Source of the DNA: Doris montereyensis
Lineage: Eukaryota; Mollusca; Gastropoda; Nudibranchia; Dorididae
Reading direction: 5' to 3'
Length of the DNA: 64,000 nt
NCBI GenBank assembly: GCA_037039925.1
Contig: JAXRKP010000174.1
Location: 62,001 to 126,000 of the forward strand
Made by a program: the position numbers and the translations under genes. The stretch's first letter is position 1. Every line of letters starts with the position of its first letter. The notes below the pieces were generated by a model. It searched no databases and was not told the origin of the DNA. It saw only the letters and a list, made by a program, of their open reading frames with translations. This document shows positions 12,021-24,186 of this stretch, one piece after another.

Positions 12021-12426
12021 TAGTGACAGAAGGAGGTTCATAACTCGCCCGGTGAGACTTGAATTAACCATTAAGTCTCCCCCCCTCTCCCGATCCAAAA
12101 CAAGCATTTATATAAGTCCCTCTCAAGTCTCGCCAGCAAGGCAGGGACTCAATTAAGTTATTTTACACCGCTAAACCATAGGATTACCAGAAATCCTTCC
12201 AATGTATTATAAAGCAATCACAAACTTGACAAATCCACCACTGATCACTGAGTTGAGTAGTGGCCAATTTAAGAGTAATTCAATACGATCCTGGAATTTG
12301 ACTGAGTTAGACTTCATCTCATTTGTTTGCTCTTATCATTATCATGGCATAATAATCTATTAATGTGATACATTGATGAGTTGAGTTCTATCTATCTACA
12401 GATCTAGCTCTAGATCTAATCTACAC

Positions 12427-12504
12427 ATGCCTGAGGCTGAGGAGGATGATTGGAACAAGGAGATGAAATATACCAACCAGTTGTGTACACAGCACAGCAG
12501 CAGT
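12427..12504 (+). CDS. Candidate isolated coding exon (unrecognised)
   Basis: An ATG at 12427 opens 26 codons, starting MPEAEEDDWNKEMKYTNQL, that end exactly at a strong splice-donor sequence (AGT then GTGAGT at 12505). The acidic, charged composition and clean donor make it look more like a first coding exon than noise. No partner exon was found downstream and I recognise no family. It could be chance. Confidence 0.2.
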
Positions 12505-12639
12505 GTGAGTTTTTCAGTTCATAGACAATTCCCTCATTTCTTCCTGTCACTTGATCTAGATCTAATGATATTTCTCTCTTAGATCATCCGTTACATTACG
12601 GAACAAATTCAACAAGTCGTCCATTGTAAAGCGCAAGGT

Positions 12640-13060
12640 CGATTTTGGTATAAAAAAAATTGCGTGTAAATTCAAGCGAGGATAGCTTCGCAATGGAGCA
12701 ACTTAGAAACGAAAGGAAAAGCCCTAAAAATACCCGGATATGGCACCTACAACGGAAATCTCGTGAAATTATAATTGAACGAGATTACCGGTATTTATAA
12801 ATGTTTGAAATAACGAAAGCGAAAGTGCTACGTCACCGGGCGACTATGGGCGATCTAGGTAGGCGCACAGCTCTAGCGAACGGGCGACTACGGGTGCTGT
12901 AGGTGGGATTGAGTTAAAGCTAGAGCTACATCAGGCAAGAGATTTTAGAAGCCTACATAGAGCTAGCTCTAGATCCAGATTTTCTAAATCTATACACTCT
13001 ATTTAGATCGTCTTGTGGTCTTTAGCTCAAGCGAGAAAGAAAAGAAAAGTAGGCTTCGAA
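12640..13060. other. CpG-richer interval with a 52-bp duplication
   Basis: CGGGCGACTATGGGCGATCT near 12837 is repeated in altered form (CGGGCGACTACGGG) near 12889. The stretch is richer in CpG than its surroundings and could be regulatory, but no gene start can be tied to it. Confidence 0.3.
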
Positions 13061-14410
13061 GTAGGGCCTAACGCCAATGGAACAGTGATGATAACGATGG
13101 TGAGAAGTGTAGGAAACCGATAAACCGTAGTTGAAATCGTTTAATTTCATTCAGAGGAGCCAGGGAATATTTTTCTTTTTCATTTGCTTGAAAGACAATT
13201 TTCATCATTTTTTTTATAGATGTCATAATCATGAAATATTACTAAAGAGTAAAATTCCATAACACCAGTGCAATTAATGGAAATTACACATACGTGTACC
13301 TAGATCTAGACTGAGTCTGGTGACCGGCCGAAATGAAAGTAGAGTTTAGATTGCGATTACCTTATTAGACTAGAATATCAAACCGGTGTTTGGAAGACGA
13401 ACTTCAATGATAATCTTTGCTCACATATCACAACTTTGACCCAAAAGTCAAACTCAAACTCACCTTCTTCCTGTTCAACGTGAGTCAGAGGGAGAAGGTA
13501 ACAATACCGGTAATACAATGGCAATGGCATATTGTAATAGACTTGTATTGTGTAGGGCGTAGCTCTGATATAGAAGATAATATTGTATATTGGCGGCTCT
13601 AGTTCACTAGAAGTTCCATGTGAATGATGTGTTTTGGTGGGGGTTTTCCCTGTTTTTATTGAATTAAAGGACTCTTGAAAGATCGACAGGACGATGTATT
13701 GAATATTGGGTTGATTAGTTTGTCTGCTAATTGAGGAATTGAATTGGGGGTTTTTGTGCACTTTTTTGTTGTTGGTGGTTTCTCTTTCTTTTTCTTTTTT
13801 CTTTTTTTCTTTCTTTTTTTATTTTGGTTGCTAGATTTTGTTTTATCTTTTAATTGGGGGGGAGGGAGGTTATTTGTTAGCAGGGGATGGGGAGAGATTT
13901 GTTTCATAATTTTTGTTGGGTTTTAGGGTGTTTTTTTGTTTTGGTATGTTGCGGTCTTTTTGTTGTTCAATTCGTTTTTCATTTGTTTACTTGTTTATTC
14001 TATTTGTGTTCTGTTTTGATTTTGTTTCACAGTTCATATCGATAGTGTATCAAAAGTGGTAAGAGATCTTATACACAGGTCGAATGTACTGTTGTGACCT
14101 GGAAATAATGGAATAACAATAATAGTGGCTACCAATACCAATTGACTGCCGTTCTCATGTGAGGGTGGCTACTGGATATTTTCTAAGTGGGAATTTACCA
14201 ATTAATCTTTGTCAGTAAAAAAAAAAAAAATGTCAGCCTCTGTTGAAACCCTAACGTATATGTGTAAAGTAAAATTGCTAGTAAAGTACCGTTACATATG
14301 TCGATTCTATTGCATGTTGTAACACATACAAAGAATAATTGATTAGTATATGTGTTGCGTTGGTGGCAAGCCAGTCTGCAACCTTCGATTGCAAATGACA
14401 TCGATCTAAT

Positions 14411-14427
14411 GGGGGGGGGGGGGGGGC
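14411..14427. repeat. Poly-G tract at the 5' edge of a LINE fragment
   Basis: An uninterrupted G run of about 17 lies directly where the truncated LINE coding sequence begins. G/C homopolymers of 10-20 bases recur in this window (3927, 32412, 50765, 51486). Confidence 0.8.
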
Positions 14428-15800
14428 GCAGTAACAACGAATTACCGGATCTCACAGACTTATTGCAAGAGCAGCAGCATATGGGATGAGAGCGAGCACG
14501 GAAAAATCCGAAGTCAGAATGAAAAGCACGACCACTAGGCCTGGGCGCTACTCGAGCCATTACTCGATACCAACGAATATATGGCTACGAGACGTTTTCT
14601 TCGAATCTGACCACAGTCTCGAGACCAGAGATGATGAATGGCATCGATGATAAATACCAACTCCCGTCTTGGTACCAACCTACGTTGTAACAACTACATT
14701 TACTTTGCCTTGACGATACCAGACTGAGAGTGAGAGGCACCAAAGACCATAAAAACTACCTTTAATGGCATCATCGGCACCTTTCGCTTGCCGTTACCCC
14801 CACCCACCCCCTCCCGCTGCATCTTTTGCAGAACCCTTTCTTGTCACGCCAACCCTTTTGAGCATTAGCCCAGTTAACTTTCAGTCCGCTACCCCACCCT
14901 CTCCTTCCATCATGGTGACAGTGACATCAGCTTATATTACAGTCTCTCGTTGGGTCTGTTCTCTGCTATTGCGACCCCCCCCTCCCGCAACACAGGCCCA
15001 AGGCTCAGAGAGTTCATATTCGCAGTCGTGAATGCGCGAGGCGGTTTCGTGGTATTCGTTCGTCAAAGCGAGTACTCGAAGAGAAGACGGTAGTTGGTAT
15101 CAACGACTAAAAGAAGAGCGACTCTTGCCCAGGCCTAACGACCACTACCAGTGCTAACAATACTAACATTATCATGAATGGTGAACCCTTGAAAAAAATG
15201 GCCAATTTCAAATACCTAGGAGCCACCCTGTCATCAAATGGCACCTGCTTAACAGATACCCGGATATAAATTGCAACAGTCACATCAGCGATGGCCAGAT
15301 TGAACAAGGTGTGGAAGAGCACCATCAGATTTCGGTCAAAACTCAGGCTCTTCAGGTTACTGATGATCTCAATCTTGCTAAAAGGATGTGAGACCTGGAC
15401 ATTGACAGCTGACGAGGAGAGACGAATACAGGCTACTGAGACAAAGTACAGAGAGCGCAAGAGTAACAATTATGTATGGAGCATGGTGACTGACCTCGCA
15501 GGCCCTGTAACTGTAATGAACCTCTCCTGGCAACCAGTCAGACGACGTAAATTTGCATGGTTCGGTCATGTTCACTACACCCTCTCAAAAAAGATACTAC
15601 AAGGCACGGTAGATGGAGGACGCAGACGTGGAGGGAAAAGCAAGAGCTCTGGTCCGATAACACCAAAGAGTGGGCTGAGTTGACCTTCCCAAACATCTTA
15701 TCGACAGCCGCAGACATAACCGCCGGGCAGAGGATGTCTGCTCTTGTACCCTCAGATCCCCCCCCACCTTCCCCCGACGACTAACGCAGTCATGGGACTG
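14428..15800 (+). mobile_element. LINE 3' fragment, second family, interrupted by a MITE
   Basis: The first part (14428-14535) encodes the region after the RT catalytic box, with AAAYGM and STEKSEVRMKSTT. Coding resumes at 15146 with SANNTNIIMNGEP, KKMANFKYLGATLSSNGT, MARLNKVWKS, KGCETWTLTADEERRIQATE, RRRKFAWFGHV and ILQGTVDGGRRRGG. Removing 14536-15145 restores one continuous frame across the junction. It is 5'-truncated at 14428 and carries frameshifts near 15560 and 15650. The 3' end is near 15800. It is a different family from the 9.8-11.9 kb element. Confidence 0.85.
14536..15137. mobile_element. hAT-type MITE, 602 bp, with perfect 8-bp TSD
   Basis: Terminal inverted repeats are TAGGCCTGGGC (left) and GCCCAGGCCTA (right), with subterminal similarity (ACTCG and GATACCAAC words). 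The element is flanked by ACGACCAC at 14528-14535 and again at 15138-15145, an exact 8-bp duplication as hAT transposases make. No transposase is encoded. It sits inside a LINE coding region, which fixes its boundaries to the base. Confidence 0.88.
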
Positions 15801-15868
15801 AGGTGTGAAGTAAGAGATAATTGCGTTGCTGAACAGTAAACTGTAGTTAGTTGGTCCTGGCGAGTTTC

Positions 15869-16003
<135 letters not shown>

Positions 16004-16489
16004 AAACTCTTATCTTTGTTTACTCTTATCTTTGTTTCAAAAACCGGTATATGACGTAGTGAGACTGAGAACTTTGGTGCATGCTGTCCCTTACACTGTT
16101 ATGCCCTGATTGACAGCGAGTATTAAAGCGTAAAATCCCGTTATATTGCATTTGTAATGTGTTTTATCGGTGTAGGAGGAAAGTAAATGACAATACGCCT
16201 TCTTATGGGTTTTGTCAGTGTACCACCACCTACAATTCCATTGAAATACTCCGACAAAACTCATCACTCATTATAATTTTATTATTATCACAAGAACATG
16301 GATTAAATGTTTTTTAATGACAACCCAATAAAAATCTAGAAACGAAAGTTTGGTTTTAGAATAATTTACCTTAAAATTAAATTGTATTTTTTTCGAAACC
16401 TTGTTTTCAGCTCTAATGTGTTTTTCCGTTGCACGGTAGAATAGGCCTGTATCATTCTCAAAAATACACATGCATAGATTCACCTACAC

Positions 16490-16512
16490 ACGCGCGCGCG
16501 CACACGCATCTA
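16490..16512. repeat. (CG/CA)n alternating tract
   Basis: An alternating purine-pyrimidine run (ACACGCGCGCGCGCACACGC) of the type able to adopt Z-DNA. It is short and has no assigned function. Confidence 0.6.
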
Positions 16513-16689
16513 CAAACACACCCCCTACACACAACTATGATAATGATATCGCAGCACTGTGAAATGTACTAGCACACACAACAACTAGGCTACACGTCTA
16601 GTGAAAAAAACCATAACATAAACCTGGCTACAAGACAGCATAAATACATAATAAATGCATGTAGATCTACATTTGTAATGATAAACGAC

Positions 16690-16800
16690 AATAAATGACA
16701 ACTCCATCAAAGAAGACCAAATTGACACGTGATATTTCGGATTTAACATAACCCTTTGTCAGATATTCCAGACAACAAATTATATATGAGTAAAGTCTAC
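16690..16800 (-). mobile_element. Fragment of dispersed repeat family C
   Basis: Diverged copy of the repeat seen intact at 38262-38480: ATGACAACTCCATCAAAGAA, ACACGTGATATTTCGG, ACCCTTTGTCAGA. It sits 420 bp from the large minisatellite derived from the same family. Confidence 0.6.
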
Positions 16801-17217
16801 ACACTTATATTGTAACTTGTACGAGTACCAAACTGTATTACAGTAGCCTACACAGTGCTGTCCGAAGGAAGATTATAGCTTAAAGCGACACGGTTGGGAG
16901 GCAGAGCAGTGGGGAGAAGGCATCAGGGAAATAGTGCAAGGGGAAAGGGAAAAGAAGGGCGTGAAAAAAATTGAAAGAGAGAGAGGGAAGAAAAAGTAAT
17001 AACAGAGAGTGGTAGACTGGTAGAAACGGAGAAAGAAGAACTGTTGAGCAGATTGTTATTACTGACAGCTGTGCAATAGACATAGGTCTATGTGTATGAG
17101 TAAACTTTAAAATACGAGGTCACGTGATGTGGGCCGTTGGTTGGTCGGTGTGTATCACTCAACTAGCACTGGGAGTAATTATGTTTTGCACTTCTCACAT
17201 TTGTGAATAATACGGAG

Positions 17218-17990
17218 GAGCCACAGTGGAGTGAAAGACAGAGCATGACAATAAGTGTAAAGACAGAGCATGACAAAGTGCTAATAAAGACAGAGCATGA
17301 CAATAAGTGACAACTCCACTAATAAAGACAGAGCATGACAATAAGTGACAACTCCACTAATAAAGACAGAGCATGACAATAAGTGACAACTCCACTAATA
17401 AAGACAGAGCATGACAATAAGTGACAACTCCACTAATAAAGACAGAGCTAATGACAATAAGTGACAACTCCACTAATAAAGACAGAGCATGACAATAAGT
17501 GACAACACTAATAAAGACAGAGCATGACAATAAGTGACAACTCCACTAATAAAGACAGAGCATGACAATAAGTGACAACTCCACTAATAAAGACAGAGCA
17601 ATGACAACTCCACTAATACAGACAATAAGACAACTCCACTAATAAAGACAGAGCATGACAATAAGTGACAACTCCACTAATAAAGACAGAGCATGACAAT
17701 AAGTGACAACTCCACTAATAAAGACAGAGCATGACAATAAGTGACAACTCCACTAATAAAGACAGAGCATGACAATAAGTGACAACTCCACTAATAAAGA
17801 CAGAGCATGACAATAAGTGACAACTCCACTAATAAAGACAGAGCATGACAATAAGTGACAACTTCTAATAAAGACAGAGCATCAATTTATTAAAGACAGA
17901 GCATGACAATTGTCACTAATATTAAGTCATATTTCAATAAGTGACAACTCCACTAATTCAATAAGTGACAACTCCATTTAAAGGTAATTT
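17218..17990. repeat. 38-bp minisatellite derived from dispersed repeat C
   Basis: About 19 copies of a 38-bp unit combining ACTAATAAAGACAGAGCATG and ACAATAAGTGACAACTCC, several with small deletions. The flank GAGCCACAGTGGAGTGAA at 17217 matches the flank of the unexpanded dispersed copy at 38264, and the unit itself matches that copy's ATAAAGACAGAAC and GTGACAACTCC. The array therefore grew inside a dispersed repeat. An inverted fragment (TTGAGTTGTCACTTATTGGC) follows at 18000. Confidence 0.93.
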
Positions 17991-18117
17991 GTCTTTATTT
18001 GAGTTGTCACTTATTGGCCTTCTCACGTAAACAGCCTATCGTCAAGAAATTCGTAAATTGTAGTAGATCTACTTAACGTGTAGGCTACACATGTGCTTCA
18101 TTGCTATATGTAGGCCT

Positions 18118-18385
18118 ACCTCAGACTAGTCGGACTCGGAAGAAATAAAAATGGATTATGACTCGGAAGAAATAAAACTGGGTTATGTAGGCCTATCTCG
18201 GTCTAGTCGGACTCGGAAGAAATAAAACTGGGTTATGTAGGCCTATCTCGGTCTAGTCGGACTCGGAAGAAATAAAACTGGGTTATGTAGGCCTATCTCG
18301 GTCTAGTCTGACTTGGAAGAAATAAAACTGGATTATGTAGGCCCACTTCGGTCTAGTCTGACTAGGAAGAAATAAAACTGGGCTT
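18118..18385. repeat. 50-bp minisatellite, about 5 copies
   Basis: Unit contains ACTCGGAAGAAATAAAACTG and GTAGGCCTATCTCGGTCTAG, with exact 50-bp spacing between GGTTATGTAGG words at 18181 and 18231. Confidence 0.92.
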
Positions 18386-18869
18386 TCAATTATTTTTTAA
18401 CGTTAAAATAATTCCATGGCGAATAAAATCCGTGCGTACTTGTTTTACCATGAGATCAACACATGTTCCTCTGTGTCTGTCTAAACGGCAATCTCATGCG
18501 GCATATCTTGTCTGTGAATTTGACCACAGCCGATTTGATTATCAGTAATATCAACTTGAACAACTTGAAGCAGTTAGAAAGCTATTACAATTGGCTAGCA
18601 GTAATTGAGGGGGGGGAAGGATCTATGTACTGTACTTCAACGTTAAATCCACGTGGATGGCACGTAGGCCTGTCAGACATTGAGACATAACATTAGTTTG
18701 ATATTCACATTGACTGACGGGGGTCTCTTCACTTCCTGCATCGTGTTACATGGACTTGTCCTCCCCGTGGCTTTTAACGGATTACGATACACTGTACCAC
18801 TACTACATCGCAACCAGAGTTTGCTCTCTTCTCTCTCTAGTCTATGGCTCTCTAGTCTTTTTCTGACAT

Positions 18870-19062
<193 letters not shown>

Positions 19063-20117
19063 ATCTCTCTCTAATAAATCTACATGTTTCTTATTGTTTG
19101 TTTGTTTTGATATTGTGTTTGTTAATGTTATGAGTACGGTATGAGGCTTGTTCTGTCGTCAGAAATGACACGTGGAATCACCCCAGCAGTGACTACGTCC
19201 CACCACTACCATTACCATTATATATCGTTCACTCCTAGTCCTAGATCGTTACTTTCACTTTCATTCCTTTTTCGCTAAAAGAGGAGTGCGCAACCCAAAT
19301 ATTTTACATTTTATACTAAATAATATTAGATCTATGTCATGTCCTGTCTTGTTCCGCCTTGGCCTCCGATTCCCATCATCTTAATAATACGTATTATTAT
19401 GATGACGCTTTTCTACGACCTGACCATAGACACGTGTGACGTCATTGGAATATGCTCAGTCAAGGCCACCTTGATATTAGAGACGGCCTTGACTCAGTTC
19501 GTGGTCATGTACAGTACATGTAATTCCCTAGGCTTCGATCTAATCGGCCCATCAACGAATATGGCTATTTATTACTATTAGTCTACCCTTGTTTCTGTTT
19601 CTAAGTTCAAAGGGGTGGTGAGCTCAAAGTAAATTTAGTATCGGTTCATGTATTCAAACCTGTCAAAAAATTCCGTATTCTCAGAGTAAGACTCAGATTA
19701 GCGGAGTTCACTGATGCAACTACAAAAACATGTAGTAATTTTGGCGTGCCTTCAGAAACTGTGTTACAGTACAAATGTATTACCTTACTCCTATGCCAAG
19801 TCAGCGAGAAGTAGACAAGAATTTGCACTTAAACCTTTCCTTTTTTCATTGGCAAAAATTTATATATTTAAAAAATGGCATAACATTTCAAGAGTACATG
19901 TACCAACTTAACCGACCCAAATCACTCATCTTTAGAGAGCATTCACAAAGACAGACACGGCAAATAGATCAACAAACGGATTTCAGACTAATTTGACAGA
20001 CAAATGCATGTAGATAGAAACATTCAGACAGACAGATTTCATTGTGTATTTTTTTTTCAATCATATGCATTCCTTTTGATGTGAATTTTAAAACAAGATT
20101 AAAGACATGACATTCGT
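19063..20117. other. Gene-free interval
   Basis: No coding region is recognised. A hairpin-capable pair of words, CTCAGTCAAGGCC and GGCCTTGACTCAG (about 19458-19498), resembles the CAAGGCC/GGCCTTG hairpins at 37459-37525. Confidence 0.4.
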
Positions 20118-20235
20118 TTGTTTCACTGAGATTTACTCTGTCCATCATATGCAGTCATCTTAGGGTGGATTAAGAGGAGTCAGCAAGATAAAAAAAGAAA
20201 GACAAGTGCAAAGGTGAAAATTAAAATACCCAGGA
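20118..20235 (+). mobile_element. Dispersed repeat family D, copy 1 (left part)
   Basis: Shares with the other copies the order TTTGTTTCA, ATTTACTCTGTCCA, TCATCTTAGGGTGGATTAAG, AGCAAGATAAA and AGGACCTACCAGC. In this copy the interior is expanded into the minisatellite that follows. Confidence 0.7.
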
Positions 20236-21165
20236 CCTACCAGCAAGATGGAAAACAGACGTGAAAGTTGAAAAAAAAGAAACAGAACCTACCATCAAGA
20301 TGGAAAACAGGCGAAAGAGTGAAAGTTGAAAAGAAAGAAAAGGACACACCAACAAGATGAAAGTTGAAAAGAAAGAAACAGGACATACCAGCAAGATGGA
20401 GGACAGGTGAAAGTTGAAAAGAAATAAATAGGACATACCAGCAAGATAAAAGACAGGTGAAAGAGTGAAAGTTGAAAAGAAAGACACAGGACATACCAGC
20501 AAGATGGAGGACAGGTGAAAGTTGAAAAGAAAGAAACAGGACATACCAGCAAGATGGAGGACAGGTGAAAGTTGAAAAGAAATAAATAGGACATACCAGC
20601 AAGATAAAAGACAGGTGAAAGAGTGAAAGTTGAAAAGAAAGACACAGGACATACCAGCAAGATGGAGGACAGGTGAAAGTTGAAAAGAAAGAAACAGGAC
20701 ATACCAGCAAGATAGAAAAGACAGGCGAAAGAGTGAAAGTTGAAAAAGAAAGAAAGAGGACATACCATCGAGATAGAAAAGACAGGCGAAAGAGTGAAAG
20801 TTGAAAAGAAAGAAACAGGACATACCAGCAAGATAGAAAAAACAGGCGAAAGAGTGAAAGTTGAAAAAAAAAGAAACAGGACATACCAGCAAGATAGAAA
20901 AGACAGGCGAAAGAGTGAAAGACATACAAAGATAGAAAAGACAGGCGAAAGAAAAAAAAGAAAGAAACAGGACATACCAGCAAGATAGAAAAGACAGGCG
21001 AAAGAGTGAAAGTTGAAAAGAAAGAAACAGGACATACCAGCAAGATAGAAAAGACAGGCGAAAGAGTGAAAGTTGAAAAAGAAAGAAACAGGACATACCA
21101 GCAAGATAGAAAAGACAGGCGAAAGAGTGACAGTGAAAGTTGAAAAGAAAGAAACAGGACCTACC
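20236..21165. repeat. 45-65-bp minisatellite grown inside repeat D
   Basis: About 17 copies of a variable unit: GAAAGTTGAAAAGAAAGAAA, CAGGACATACCAGCAAGAT, then AGAAAAGACAGGCGAAAGAG in the long form. The short form replaces the last part with GGAGGACAGGTGAAAG. The unit equals the interior of dispersed repeat D. Three overlapping minus-strand frames of 268 to 345 codons cross the array, but their sequence is simply the repeat read in different frames. Confidence 0.93.
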
Positions 21166-21344
21166 GCCCACAAGACTGACTGGTGAACTTCTTACAAACA
21201 GATAAACAAACCGATTCAGACTGACAGACAGGCACAGCAACAAAGACATACAGACCAAATGACCCAGTCATGCCATCACTAGACAGATAAGCAGAGATAG
21301 AGAGGCACAGAGAGATACAAAGATAACCAAAAGACAGACAGAGA

Positions 21345-21490
21345 CTTTGTTTCATTAAAATTTACCCTGTCCAGCATATGTGGTGATCTTATGGTGAATT
21401 AAGAGGAAACAGTAAGACGGAAGATTGGTAAAAGAAAGAAAGGAAAGAAGTAGGACCTACCAGCAGAACTCTTCACAGCTGCCCCTAGAC
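21345..21490 (+). mobile_element. Dispersed repeat family D, copy 2
   Basis: Contains TTTGTTTCATTAAAATTTAC, CCTGTCCAGCATATGTGGTG, AATTAAGAGGAAACAGTAAG, AAAGAAGTAGGACCTACCAG. Same layout as copies at 20118, 23160, 23338 and 34016, all on the plus strand. Confidence 0.75.
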
Positions 21491-21570
21491 AGAGGCAGTG
21501 AGACAGTGAGACAATGAGACAGTGAGAAAATAAGACAGTGAGACAACAAGACAATGTGAGACAATGAGAC
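21490..21570. repeat. (GACA)-rich simple repeat
   Basis: Repeats of GTGAGACA and AATGAGACA words. Low complexity. Confidence 0.6.
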
Positions 21571-21730
21571 AAGTCAACACAGACACAGAGCAGGAATGCA
21601 TTCATCTAAAGAGCTATAAAAAAGACTAGAAAAAATTGAGAAAGTTAAAAAGTGGTAGATTCATTCTCTTTTATTACATAATAGTAATTTTTCATGCAAC
21701 GTTTTGACAAGTGCTTTTACAGCACACTTT

Positions 21731-22125
21731 CTGATTTAGATAATATCATATAGTTAGAATATATCTCTTTTAAATCTTTAAAAAAAATTACATATACATG
21801 TATATGTAAATGTGTTTGCATTTATATTTGATACAATATAGTCTACTGCCTGTTATCCATCACTGCCCATTCCCCCAAAAAATTTGAATAACTAAGATGT
21901 CAGATATGTCGATAAGACAGGTGTTTTTAGATTATTTCATATAATTAGAATATCTCTCTTTTAAAATGGAAAAAATAAACGTTTTAAAAAATACATATAT
22001 ATGTAAATATGTTTGCATGTATATTATAGAATATTTTCTACTGCCAATTGTCTATCACTGCCCGTCCGCAAAAAAAAAAAAAAAGGTTGAACTAAGATGT
22101 TGGATAGGTGTATATGGACAAGTTT
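21731..22125. repeat. Tandem duplication of about 195 bp
   Basis: Two diverged copies (from 21731 and 21928) share the order TATAGTTAGAATAT / TATAATTAGAATAT, CTCTTTTAAA, ATATGTAAAT, TTTGCAT, TCTACTGCC, ATCACTGCCC, AACTAAGATGT. Divergence of roughly 20 percent and several indels show the duplication is old. Confidence 0.7.
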
Positions 22126-23159
22126 GTTGTAGCAAGATTCTCTTTTCCCCTGTTTTTCAAAACTTAATTTTAATTATTTAGAGGTTTCCTACAAAAGAAT
22201 GGATACGTGGTTACATGACGTAGTGTATCTATAGTGCCATGTGCCGTTAAGCGGATTAGCTATACATCATTGTTTAAAACACATTCTAATTTGAAATTAT
22301 ATAATTAAAATATTGCATCAATAACTTGTGTTTAGAAGTTCAGCAGCTAATCACTGATTATTAGATTATGGAGCCCTTGCCCCTGATTCAATGCACTCAA
22401 AACTCCTATGCATTGTACCACCCGTTAATAGAATTAAAACAGCATCAATACACTCAGGTTATCATGGACAAGTCACAAACCAAACCAAAGCACCATAATC
22501 TTAATTACACAGAGCAATTTTACCTGTCATCATCACTGACTGTAATGACATGCTGTCAGTCGACGATGAAGACTTAGTGTCAATATGTGGCATAGCGTAC
22601 TTATACATGTACTTACAAGCCGTACTGACCGCTTTACCTTCACTACTGGGTCATCAAGTGTAGATTCGTTTATCTTACTAAACATTGCATGAAGGTGTGA
22701 TTTTTTTTTTGCCACATGTAGCAGAGATTAGGTGTTTCAGATAAGTGAGCAGTTAATATAGTGAAAAATGTCCATTTGTTCCCAACAAAATTAGTACTGG
22801 AGTCAGAATTGTGGAGATGTTGGGTAGCTATGACAAACATGGAGAGATTCGTTTGTTAACAACTAAGTGTGTTGTCCGATATCTGAGCATGTTGAATAGC
22901 TGGCGGTTTGATAACTGGCAGTAGACTGTATGCCTTTAAAAAACAAATTCTACATTAAAATAAACAAAATACAATGGGTGTAGGATCATACAAGAAATAA
23001 AAAACAGCCGAAGAATGAGAAAATTTATAAATAATAATACATGCATATGAAAAAGAAAGAAACATTTGTTGAGAATTAAAAATGTTAAAACAAAGTTATA
23101 ATGGATGTCATATTATCATGATTACTTCCCATTTGTCGATCACATATTTGCTAACATAC
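22126..23159. other. Gene-free AT-rich interval
   Basis: No gene, RNA or defined mobile element is seen. Open frames are short and carry no recognisable motif. Confidence 0.45.
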
Positions 23160-23292
23160 ACGTTTCATTGAAATTCACCCCAACCACTGTATTATGCAAT
23201 GATCTCAGGATAAATGATGAGGATCAAGATAAAAGATGAATGTGAAAGAGTGAAAAAAAAGGAGTATGACCTACCAGTTGCACCCATCAACT
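23160..23292 (+). mobile_element. Dispersed repeat family D, copy 3
   Basis: CGTTTCATTGAAATTCACCC, then ATGATCTCAGG, AAGATAAAAGATGAATG, GTGAAAGAGTGAAA, GACCTACCAG and CACCCATCAACTG. It is the copy that best shows the right end (CACCCATCAACTG). Confidence 0.75.
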
Positions 23293-23337
23293 GCTGACAT
23301 ACAGACTGATGGACGAACTGTATAATGGCAACAATGA

Positions 23338-23482
23338 TTTGTTTCTTTGAAATTTACCCTGTCCACCCTTGCGGTGAGTTCAGGCAAATTAAGAGGAAAC
23401 AGCAAGATGAAAGATAAGTGAAGAAAAGAGGGAAAGGAAAGAAGTAAGACCTACTAGTAGCACCCACCAACTGCCCGCGGCA
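23338..23482 (+). mobile_element. Dispersed repeat family D, copy 4
   Basis: GTTTCTTTGAAATTTACCCT, GTCCACCCTTGCGGTGAG, AATTAAGAGGAAACAGCAAG, AGTAAGACCTACTAGTAGCA, CCCACCAACTGCCCGC. Only 45 bp separate it from copy 3, which suggests that this family also spreads by local duplication. Confidence 0.75.
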
Positions 23483-24186
23483 ACAATAAACACACAGTCG
23501 ACATTACAATGGAAAATTACAAGAGGGAGGTAACCATGCTCGTATGACATTATAACAACAATAAAATATTGAACAATAAAACAATCAATTATTTCATGAA
23601 ATCAAAAGACATTGCAGACTTAAGTTATAATATAGATACATCAACACTAAATTATAAATTATCATGTGAGACCCAAACAGAAAGAAAAAAAAGAAAAGAA
23701 AAGAGAGAGACACACAGACATTTGGTGACTTCTTCTTTACCTTTTAACGAGAAATAAATAAATAAATAGTATGTATCTGTGCAAAATACAAATTGTAAAA
23801 GTCTGTTAAGATTCCTAAATCATGGCTAATGCCAACCAAGTTGGGGCTCCCTTAAGTCCATGAAGACACAGGAAAATTAATAATGATGAAATTTTCTTGA
23901 ACCCGTACAACAGCCACTTTAAAACTAACAAGCGACTGATAGGAAAATCTTTTTAAACTCCAACAATTTCTATTGTCCTCCTACGTTCCCTTTTCCGAGT
24001 TTACTTTCTTTTACCTCTGGGTAATAAACATCAACTGCAAACCAAAAACTATTAGATGACAACATTTCATTTTGATTGAGAGTTTGGCGCCTTGCCTCCA
24101 GACCGAGTCCCCTCTCTCGTTAAAAAACTTGAGTAATATTGCCAAGGAACCTGAACCTAAAACATTTCGCATGACCATTAAGGGTT

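Noticed and set aside
17218..17990. CRISPR array
   Set aside because: The repeats are directly tandem without unique spacers, and the window is eukaryotic.
20221..21258. Minus-strand open frames of 345, 292 and 268 codons rich in Phe, Ser and Leu
   Set aside because: All three frames are the minisatellite read in different phases; a real gene would not stay open in three frames with the same repeated words.
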